The position numbers were made by a program, and so were the translations under genes. Positions 55,318 through 64,000 of a DNA stretch of 64,000 nt are shown here, piece by piece (the first letter of the stretch is position 1; every line of letters starts with the position of its first letter). Below the pieces are notes generated by a model, which was not told where the DNA came from, searched no databases, and saw nothing but the letters and a program-made list of their open reading frames with translations. Source of the DNA: Hypericum androsaemum (Eukaryota > Streptophyta > Magnoliopsida > Malpighiales > Hypericaceae). Location of the stretch: contig OZ023184.1 of assembly GCA_963995505.1 (NCBI GenBank), positions 9,874,308 to 9,938,307 of the forward strand. Reading direction: 5' to 3'.

Positions 55318-57981
55318 AAATTTGGTGCCGTTGCTGGGGAGGCAAACGTATTATTTGATTGATCTAACCTATTATGTTCAATAGAGCTTCATATGCAGGT
55401 CCACCAGTCTCTATGCTTGAACCAGATTGTGATGGATGGATTGACTATCATGTGGAGTACTATGAAGATCGATTTCAATGGAATTATGATCCTTATGCTC
55501 ATACTTATCAACTACGTCCACAACATGTATCCAATTCCTCATTCAGGTTTTGAGTATAATCGCAAAATACTAACCAAAGCATTCAGAATCTTGCCAACCA
55601 AACTCAGGAGAGCATCAAGAATATTGAAGAGCACATATCCCAACTTGCAGCCGATATAAGAGAGATTAAAGCAAGCCGTCAGAACGTGGAATGCCAAGAG
55701 CTCAAAGAGAAAGAAATAAAGGTGGAGTTACAACGTAAAGAGGAAGTGGAGGACCTTGAAGAAGAGGAACAAGATGAATGTGAAGTGATGATCGTGCCAC
55801 AGCTCATCGAAGAACCACTAGAGAGCATGCTACCTATGGTGACACCAACAAAATTACAACAATTGGAGTTCAAAGTTAAAGTTGATATAGATAGCATATT
55901 TTCGTATCAATTTGAGTACGTGTACATACTCAATATAGTGGAAGAGGATGACAAGGCACCAAGAGTGAAAATGAAGAGGAAGATTGCACAACCTTCCTGG
56001 ATTAAGATGAAGATTCGGGACCAAAATCACATATTTAATCCCGGTTGAAAGTTTAAAGAGGCGTCAAGCTATTGACGTTAAACGAGCGCTTATTGGGAGG
56101 TAACCCAATTTAATTTTTTCTTTTTTTTCCTTCTTAGATTTTAATTAGTTTATTTATAATTTTTTCATTTTTAGTTTCTAATCGATGTCTTTTAGTTTTA
56201 CAAGGAAAAAAGAAAAGAAAAGGGTTTAGTCGAGGCAAGGAGTCCATGCCACGAAGTACACAGAAACTTTGGAAATTTATCGCACCGACCGAGGCCATTT
56301 CGCGACGAAGTGACCAGAGAAATTTTCTCCCCTCGCAGCGACGAAAAGATCACGCCACGAAGTGACCAGATAAATTCTCTATCCTCGCACCGACAAAACC
56401 ACCTCGCACCGACCACCTCACGTCAACTTTAGTTTTTCCTTCTACACCAAGTTGAAGCCGAGCGCATGACTCAAAGCCCAAGCCAACGATTTTTTTTTTG
56501 GAAACAAATATTCTCTCCCCGATTTCCACGCCGAGACATATAGTCCTAATTGGACCCCTCCAGTTTGAATCGAATTTGGACTCTTCCTACCAATTATTCT
56601 CTTCGGCCATTATCATATATTTAACATGTTGTTATGCTTAATTTAATGAATCAATTTTTTTAAAATAGGAACAACAACGTTTTCTCGTCATTAAACCTTC
56701 ATTGTTATTATTTATTATTTTCGGACAGAGATTTTCACCATGTCTCCAAAGAAAAATAAAGTCCACCCACAAATCAAGCCAACCTTTACGACACGTACAA
56801 GCTTTCATTCTTTATACGAGATGACACCGAAATTCGGATGCGAGCTACCGTCCCCTATAGGAAGTGATGCACCACACGAGGGAGCTCTTGAACCCTAAAC
56901 TCATTTGTTTTGTTTAATTTTATTTATTGTGTTTTGTTTTCACGTGTCTTGTTATGTCTTGTGTGTTTTATTCTATTTGTTATGTTTAGAGTCAATCTAT
57001 ACCATGAGGACATGTTATTTTTTAAGTGTGGGTATGTAGGGCGTCACTAGTATATTTGTTTTTGTTAATGAGGACATGTTGTTCTCTACGTGTGGGGATG
57101 TTTAGTTGAAATGTTTAGTATGGTTTGTGTGTTGAGTCAACCACCTACTTGAACTTGCAACCTTGAATTTTTGACCCCTTAGCAACTTAATATCCTTCGA
57201 AAGCTCATGCCAATATGAAATTAGCAAGGATACGATAAAACCCATATTGAGAAGTAGTTTTTGCTTTTCAAAAATCTCATAATTGGATTAAGCGACCACT
57301 AGTGTATAAGACTGATATAACACTTGAGAGAATTCGGGTGGCACGACTGTAGTAACCAACTCTTGTCTGTATCATAAACATGTTTTAGCTAACTTGTGTG
57401 AGGATTAACCGAGTGGCGTATGAAAAAAACTTGCTACCCTTCTAAGTTGTGAAAGAAAAAAATGGATTGGAAAGAAAGGAAGGAAAAATGGATCGTTATA
57501 GGTGTATAATTGGAGTAATGAAAAGTTGTGAACTGGCTTATTGACATCTAAGAGTGAAGTCCCAAGTGCCATGCAAGTTTGAGTGCTAGCCATGCTAATC
57601 TAAAATATTTTGGGATGAGGCCAAGCTAAACAGCAATATAAGTGCCTTAATATCCAGTCACGCCTGGTGCTTATTGATGTTGAGTCTCTAGTGGTCTTCA
57701 CCGCTTTCTGAATGATTAAAATTATAGGAAACTACTTTAATTTGTGGGCTGGACTTGAATTGTGAAATTGACTTGGAATGAGGATTCCTAGGGATAGTCT
57801 ATTTTTTATGGTTCATTAGTTCAGTGTGGTTACAATGTAAGTACTCGAGTTGACAATATTTATTTGTATGTTCCATATGTTGAGTGACTTGTTTTGTTGT
57901 CTTGAGTCCTTAGTCTTTTGAGTCTAAGTCTTACTTTTGAGTCATGCTTGGGGACAAGCAAAGTTTAAGTGTGGGGATGTT
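55318..57981 (+). other. Internal region of the pol-less element
   Basis: Primer site, then broken gag-like coding sequence: in one frame PPVSMLEPDCDGWIDYHVEY, YEDRFQWNYDPYAHTYQLR and QTQESIKNIEEHISQLAADI. Next is a Glu/Lys-rich coiled-coil-like ORF (55686-56048). The passage gttaaacgagcgcttattgg then gaggtaaccca (56078-56107) is the usual end-of-pol context in Athila. 56220-56420 repeats gacgaagtgaccag and cgcaccgacc. The rest is non-coding. Confidence 0.68.
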
Positions 57982-59367
57982 TGATGTGTGTCTAAAATAT
58001 GCATTAAACGCATAGGCTACCCCTTAGTCTTAACTCAAGTCTGTGACGCACCTTTCGAGGGGTGATGTGTGTCTAAAATACGCATTAAACGCATAGGATT
58101 TTGAGTCATTTTTGCACGTTTGTCTTTATTTTAGTATCATTCTAGTAAACATTTTAATTTTGGGTGACTAATGGGTCCTTTATGCTTAATTGTAGGAAAA
58201 GGAGGTAAATTTGGTAAGGAATTATACTTGAAGAATGAGTCCAGCAGGAATAGCAGATTTGCAAGGGAATTTTGGTCTATTTGAGAGCCGAATTAGAGGA
58301 CGTGTATTTGACAAACTATTGAAGATCTTTCTTTCCTCTTTCTGTGAATATAAAGAAAACCTAAATCGGAGATTCGAAGAGGAAGTTACGACCAAAATAC
58401 TAAAGTCTGATCTGACAGATTTTATTGACGAATAATCGGGACAATAATAGAAATTCGGTCTTTTGCATCACTGAGGACTCTTGGACGACCCTTGTAGGTT
58501 TTTAGAGTTAGGAGGACTTATATATAAGCCTCTAGACTTATATTTAGAAAAAACTTTTCGTTGCAGCAGAACCCTATTTTTATTTTGTTGTTACCAAGAT
58601 TATGAGGAACTAAACCTTTAGGTTGATTCGAGGGAGGAGACCCCAGGATTTGGTTGTGAGAATCTTGTTTTATTAATCTATCTCAGTAGTATTTACTTAT
58701 TTCCTTGTGCTTATTATTGTTCTTGAATGATTTGCGGTTGTAAGTTAATTCTAGAACTTATGTTGCCATGGATTCTTGATTAGCGGTTGCTTTTAGGAAT
58801 TAAATTAGGAGCAAAGTTAATTCAGCGAGGAACAGTTGTTACCAAACTAATTAACTAGGAATAAGTAAGGCTAGTTTGTAGATACCAAAGTTTTGAGTAT
58901 AATCGCTAGGAGTAGGAACATCTGTTCTTAATGCTATTATCTTACAGAATAGAAATCGGTTGATATTCTATCTACTAGGTGATAAACAACTAGTTAGGCG
59001 GTCGTTTGGCTAGTTGATTGTTGGATGTTTGTGGTCTCTTTTCTGTTGCGGGAGATTTACACCTACTTGCTATATGTATTAGATTATCTTTTGTGATTCA
59101 GTGATTAACCAACCTATCGCGATACTCCAATCTTGAATCTGCCATTTTCTCTCATTGATTTTTACTCTTACTTCTTTCTTTTGTGTTCCTTGATTTCGTT
59201 TGATCTTGAATCTTGCAAAACCCCTCCTTTTTTTACTTCTATTTTAATAGTTAGGTTAATTGATTATTCGTTCCTCCTTGGATCCGACTCGATATTTCTG
59301 CTTTCTTACTAGAAATTAGTGAGCCGTAAATATCGATTTATTTTGAGGGGTCTCGACATGCTAGTCA
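57982..59367 (+). repeat. 3' LTR of the pol-less Athila-like element
   Basis: Starts TGATGTGTGTCTAAAATATG. The same start recurs 82 bp later (about 58063), so the 5' edge is internally duplicated. Ends ...gctagtca at 59367. TATA-like ttatatataagcc at 58517-58529. Confidence 0.75.
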
Positions 59368-60230
59368 AGGGGTACCCCAATGGCTGATAAGAAAGAAAGT
59401 ACACCAACTATTCTATAACTGTTCATAATCTATATAGATATATAATGTGCACAGTGAGGGAACAAGCAACAGCTTTCGCGCAGCTCAATATGACCTTTGG
59501 CTTCAAGTAAGATGTCAACCTAAAAGAGAGTGTGGGCTACAGATCAAGGGAAAAAGAAAGAGTGGCGTGAGATAGTAGCAGATAAAAGAGCAGCGCACCT
59601 CCTTGGTTGGGGTCGCTTCTTTCCCTAAAAAAGAATGGAAGTCAGGTTCGTTAATCTTTGGGCTTAGTTAAGACTAATTCCCTCTTTAGGAGTCCTGTAC
59701 GAGTGACAACCGCTGATCGGCAAAAACATTCAGTGATCGGTGACTCCAGCACCAAACGTTGAGCCAACGTGTCGAGTGGCAAAATCTTCAAGGCCACTGA
59801 TCGGTGCCATCTTCCATCAAGTGGCATATGCCCCTAATTTTGCCCCTGAAAACTAGATATTTTAAGGGCATTTTTGGTCATTTCGTAGGTAGCTAGGGCT
59901 TGGAGGTGGACTCTATATAAATAGCCCCACAAACCTCTTATTTTGTAAGCTTGAACACCAAAGGCTAAAGCTAGGGTTTTTTGAGAGAGAAAGCTTATCG
60001 GAGACAAGGAGGGGATGCAAGGAGCGAGTCGAGCGGCTCTACGACTTTAGAATTTTCTTCCCTTCTCTTTACATGTGTTCTTGTGACATTATTTTCATAC
60101 TTATGCATGATTATTATTAAATGATTATGTGTCAGTAGTTAGCTTTTGGGTTGGGTGCCTTAAGGGCACTCCGACTGGTTTGGTTTCAAATGGAAATGAT
60201 TAGGAGTGATGTTGAAGAGTAAATTTTTGG
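59368..60230 (+). repeat. LTR-like arm, forward
   Basis: 59368-59680 has no recognised content. From about 59690 the sequence is related, in inverted orientation, to 60840-61640: TATA-like ctctatataaatagcccc (59911-59928), aagggcatttttggtca, gtgtcagtagttagcttttg and ggtgccttaagggcac. Probably a truncated LTR. Confidence 0.55.
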
Positions 60231-61640
60231 GTCCACCTTGCAATAAAGGGAGTATGGGTATAATGTCGAACTATAGAGAGTAGGTTCAAGACATCCTAAG
60301 CAAAATACAATTAATACTAAGTTGAAAGTATTTTATGAATTAAGTTGGATGAAGAAAGTAAAGACAAGACGAAGTTGAAAAAGGTGTTAAGTCAAATTTA
60401 AAGGAAATTGGGCTAGGTGCCCTTCACACATCCCTACGTGCTTAGTTTCTCTTGGGATTTTGTGTCTGTGGTGGGCCTAGGTGTACTATGGCATGGCACT
60501 TCATGGCTAAGTACTTCACGCCACAAAGAAGATACTAGGAGGCCTTGGCGAGAATGTCGCTCACACCTAATATTGGTAAGTTGTCAACCTTACCTAGGTG
60601 CTGCGACTACCACAACTATCCACCCTAAACCTCACTCATGAGTGTACCACCCTAAGGCCAACTACACACCATCCTCATAGGTAAATTCCATTTATAACTA
60701 AGTCCGTCGGGCAAATGCCTAGTCTAGTGGTTAGGTTTATCCATCCTCTCCTTCACAGCTAAGTACTTTGGGTCACGCTAAAATCAATTGGGAAGGACTC
60801 CAGGTTGTAACCAATGCTCTCCCGAAAGCATTATGCTCCCTAACCACTACACACCCTCAAGATTTAGCCTATTCGAAACCAAGCATTTCGGGGGTGCTAA
60901 GGCACCCGACCCAAAGGAGAACTACTCACACAAAGTCATTTACACAAAAAAACTATGTATTAAAAGGGAACAATGTCACAAAAGCGGTAAATAGAAAGAA
61001 AGAGAGTGCTTAATTGTAATGGAGAGCCGCTCGATCAAAACCCGTCATCCGCCTCTTGCTTCTCGAGCTCCTCCTTCAATAACTAAAAATCCTAATTTTA
61101 AGTTCTCAATGTCAAGGCTTACAACTTAATGGATTGAGTGGGTGTATTTATAGAGGAGTCTCCCCCTCAACCCTAAAATGAGATAAAAAGTCCAAAGTGC
61201 CCTTAAAATGACTAATTCTACTAGGAAAATTTTGGCAAAAATGTCGTTCGGTGGGCTGAGCTGGTGGGCAATCTTGGGTTTTCGGCACCGACTGACAGGT
61301 GCAGAGTTTAGACGGCGGTGTCAAGGGCGCCGACCGATGGGCAATTTTGCCTTTCGGTGAATTCTTCATGAAAAGCTCGTCACTCGTTCATTGAACACCA
61401 CTCGACGGGATTTGGCGCTGCCAGGTGGGACACAGGAGGTTCGAGGAATATGGATGAACTCCTCCCGCTATCCGTCGGATGGGGTGCCAATCAGCGCAGG
61501 TCTGTAGCAGAGGCGCCGATCGATGCAGATTTTGCCGTTGGCGGGTGCAGCTTGCTTTCGACTGTCTATCTCTCGGCCCGACTCTACCAAAGCTAGCCTC
61601 TTCTCCCTTGGTCATCGCGTCCCTGCAAAATCCTCCTCCA
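60231..61640 (-). repeat. LTR-like arm, reverse, with R1 copy 3
   Basis: On the minus strand: the U3-like part carries ccgatcggtgc-type GC-rich words (about 61250-61550). A TATA-like ctataaatacacc lies at about 61143-61155. Then come gagccgctc and ggtcgggtgccttagcac (about 60900-60917) and the R1 passage ending at caataaagggagtatggg (60241). Non-coding; ORFs such as 60768-61013 carry no motif. Confidence 0.55.
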
Positions 61641-62600
61641 AAAGACACAAAAATATAAACGTAAAACCATTCTAGGCAATGGACCTCAAAATGACATGAA
61701 ACGACTCAAACAGACTCAAAACCGGGTCTAAATGACCCTAAAATGAGGGCAAAAGACACAAGTATAGACACACAAACTCAGACAAGGAAGGTCAAGAGCT
61801 GGCACTCTCTTATAAAAAATGACTCCCCCCCGCAATATTGATCTTTTGTTAGAGAAGGAACCCATGACCTAGTAGCTCACTACCCTAGATGTAACGAAAT
61901 AAGAATGCGTAGAGACCATACTCTCAAGAGTTTAACTAAGCGTTAACCCAAGGAGGGTAGGACTCAAGAGTTGCCCACTCAGAGGGAAGGAGATTTGATT
62001 ATCCTCGCTCAAGTGTGGTCTACTCCCTATCCTTCGTATACACGTCTGGGGGTCTTGAGTCATCTACTCACACTCGTGTTCGTCTCTCACTAAATGAGAG
62101 TCGCAATCAAGGGGACTTGGCTTGGGTCAAGATGGGGTCAAAGTAATGGTGAGGATAAATGAGTGGGTAGTGACTATCCACCCAAATTCGAGGTGCTATT
62201 ACACAAAAACTAGCACTCGACTATTCTACTTGCTCACCATGCTTGAACGCTCAACCCAATATAGCCGAGACCTATAGCCATGAGGCCAAAATCTTGCCCT
62301 TTATTTGGTTGCCTTATTGGTGTCACACTTGCTCTTTTTATGCTTTTCTAGTTTTCTATTATTTTTCCTTTCTTTTTTCTTTTCTTTTTTTTTTCTTTCC
62401 TTGATTCTCTTTTATTCATTTTTTTAGCACAATTTTGGTTTAGGCAAGGTTTGGCGATTGAATTGGGCTCTTTTTTACAAATTTTTCCTGAAGTAAAATT
62501 CTTTAATGAGCCTATTCTATCATGAAACCCTTACACAAATTTTCGTTAGATAGATCCTAAATGCAACCTCGGACTAGGTGTCAAAGGTGAGTACATGGAT
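61641..62600 (-). other. Retrotransposon 3' non-coding sequence, reverse orientation
   Basis: Read in reverse it has no ORF but contains long unique non-coding wording of the kind found between the env-like ORF and the 3' LTR in Athila/Tat elements, and a poly-T/poly-A tract (62330-62410). It continues the reverse LTR-like arm at 60231-61640. Confidence 0.4.
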
Positions 62601-62604
62601 TTTC

Positions 62605-62800
62605 CTATTTATGTTAGTGTAGGCATAAACTAGTTTATGTACCTATACAATAAATGTATCTAGATTTAATGCAATACTTAGATTTCTTCCAACGAACTTG
62701 ACCACTACTAGTGCGTGAATGTTAGTCATGTATATGCACTCGAGTAAATGCGGAAATTTTATTGAAAGGAAAAAAAAAGAAAGTAATACAACAATTCTCT
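62605..62800 (-). repeat. Copia 1-type LTR fragment
   Basis: Related to 47317-47490: gtgtaggcataaa(c/t)tagtt, tgtatctagatttaatgcaa and tgttagtcatgtat. A solo or broken LTR. Confidence 0.6.
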
Positions 62801-63561
62801 CACATCCCAACCCAATTCTTAAGTTAACCCATAAGTTAGATAGTCAAGAACAACCCGACCAATAGGCCAAACAGGGCAGACACTCTAAATATAATGTAAT
62901 ACTCTTCCTAGTCCGAACAAAACATGTGATAATTTCCAAGTTCTAAATCCGAAAAACTACAACTGAACCTTTAAAATATTTATTTTTTTATTTTGAATGT
63001 ACTTAAATTAAAATAAAAATTTGGAATGCACTTGACATATTCAGCATTTGGAACTTTTCAAAATTCAGCAAAGAAACTGATTTTCTGATGAAGGGGTCGG
63101 TAAAAAGCTATATCAACTAAGGGATTAGCAGACAACAATTTCAATCAAAAGAATAAAGATTTATTAAATTTAATCGGTTTGAAATCTTCCTCCATTTACT
63201 CTAAGAGCTTAGTGAGGTTTAATAACTATATTGTTATTATATTACTACAAAATAAACTATATTCTTGGTAATTATCCTAGGATAGCAAAGTTAAGAACAC
63301 CAATATTTTTCCCTCCTCATACTTCTCTACAACCTGACAAAAATCATTCCACGTATAATTTACACTTCGTTTGTTCTTGCATCGCTATGTTGGATACAGA
63401 TAGTAGTTGGTCAAATAGATTTTAATTTAGTAAGAGGTCTTGAGTTGCAAGATATTAGTGTAGAAGACACCATTGTGAGAACCGTCCCCTACATAGGGCC
63501 TGATAGTGCAAAGATTTCACCAAAAATAGTGGTGGTCTCTTGTTGTGTACAAGGCTACAAG
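62801..63561. other. Spacer and 3' UTR of the PAP gene
   Basis: AT-rich; no gene recognised. The right part should be the 3' UTR of the minus-strand phosphatase gene ending at 63562. Confidence 0.5.
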
Positions 63562-63703
63562 TTAAGAACTCAAGAGAACCTCACTGTGAACCATACCATT
63601 TTCCATCCTGATCCATGACTTAACAGAAAAGGGTCGTTCAGTTATCTCCAGAATTCTAGCTCCTCGAGCCCAATTTCCATAGCCACCATAGCCGGTATGC
63701 CTT

Positions 63704-63759
<56 letters not shown>

Positions 63760-64000
63760 ACCTACAAATATTGCCTGTCGTAATCCAGAACAGCACTTAG
63801 TTTCAATTACTGTATAAAGATGTTTAAATATCTCTATCCGATGACAAATACGGAATTCAAAACGTTTACATGTAAACAACTGGACAAATGCACCAGAACC
63901 AACTAATGTGCACTCAAACTAAGCAGTTATTTCTGAAGACCTCACCTTAACAGAAGCTCTTTGGGCAAGAATGTCCATGATCCCTAATTCCACTTCCTGA
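63562..64000 (-). CDS. Purple acid phosphatase / metallophosphoesterase, C-terminal part (PAP16-like)
   Basis: Minus-strand gene entering from the right edge. Exons seen: 63946-64000 (partial, reads [15 protein letters not shown]) and the last exon 63562-63774. The last exon reads [40 protein letters not shown] and [20 protein letters not shown], and ends VLLSS-stop. GHNH is the last metal-ligand motif of the metallophosphatase fold. The [21 protein letters not shown] run marks the short plant PAP group around Arabidopsis PAP16, often annotated as probable inactive PAP. The intron 63775-63945 is GT-AG. Catalytic motifs I-IV lie outside the window, so activity cannot be judged. Confidence 0.88.

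Larger units (their letters stand above)
54748..59367 (+). mobile_element. Non-autonomous Athila-like element without pol
   Basis: 5' LTR 54748-55317 and 3' LTR about 57982-59367. The primer site TGGTGCCGTTGCTGGGGA (55323-55340) is complementary to tRNA-Asp with a few changes. Internal sequence codes only a short gag-like stretch (55376-56045) and then the Athila 3' non-coding region. A purine tract aagtttaagtgtggggatg comes just before the 3' LTR. The 3' non-coding part matches 39700-40510 of the other Athila copy. No RT, RNase H or integrase is seen. Confidence 0.8.

Overview
This window is plant nuclear DNA. It holds multi-exon genes with GT-AG introns, IQD, KOBITO1 and ARP-type proteins found in land plants, and AT-rich intergenic space filled with nested LTR retrotransposons. 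The species cannot be fixed from the sequence; a flowering plant is the natural reading. All gene models come from reading splice sites and conserved protein blocks by eye.

Layout. 0-22 kb is gene-rich: a 5'-truncated folylpolyglutamate synthase (+, 69-3645), a KOBITO1/ELD1/ABI8-like glycosyltransferase-like protein (+, 9366-13310, 11 exons), an ARP-type AP endonuclease with an N-terminal SAP domain and a GC-AG intron (+, 15077-18119, 11 exons), and an IQD calmodulin-binding protein (-, 19098-20722, 6 exons). Between the first two genes lie a 654-bp element with long terminal inverted repeats that carries a broken ZF-HD homeobox fragment (6417-7070), one exon of a BiP/HSP70 gene (7331-7460), and LTR-like debris.

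22-29 kb is gene-free: direct repeats, a 44-bp tandem array (25045-25445), a Cassandra-like TRIM carrying 5S rRNA sequence (27400-28067, -), and a second long-TIR element (28091-28896).

29-45 kb is a decayed Ty3/Gypsy element of Del/Tekay type (related LTRs at 29028-30676 and 43853-45279). Its integrase is split by about 9 kb of Athila/Tat-type sequence (34265-43394). The Athila block keeps RT, RNase H, integrase and a 296-codon open env-like ORF. It ends in two LTRs of one family in inverted orientation, with a 66-nt copy of mature tRNA-Asp(GUC) between them. This is the most unusual structure seen.

45-62.8 kb holds two decayed Copia elements on the minus strand, a Gypsy gag remnant, a pol-less Athila-like element (54748-59367), and a second pair of inverted LTR-like arms (59690-61640). 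At the right edge a purple acid phosphatase gene (PAP16-like, -) enters the window.

The host genes do not form a pathway; they are neighbours with unrelated housekeeping, cell-wall, repair, calmodulin-signalling and phosphatase roles. Every retroelement polyprotein shows stops, frameshifts or lost catalytic residues, so none looks autonomous.
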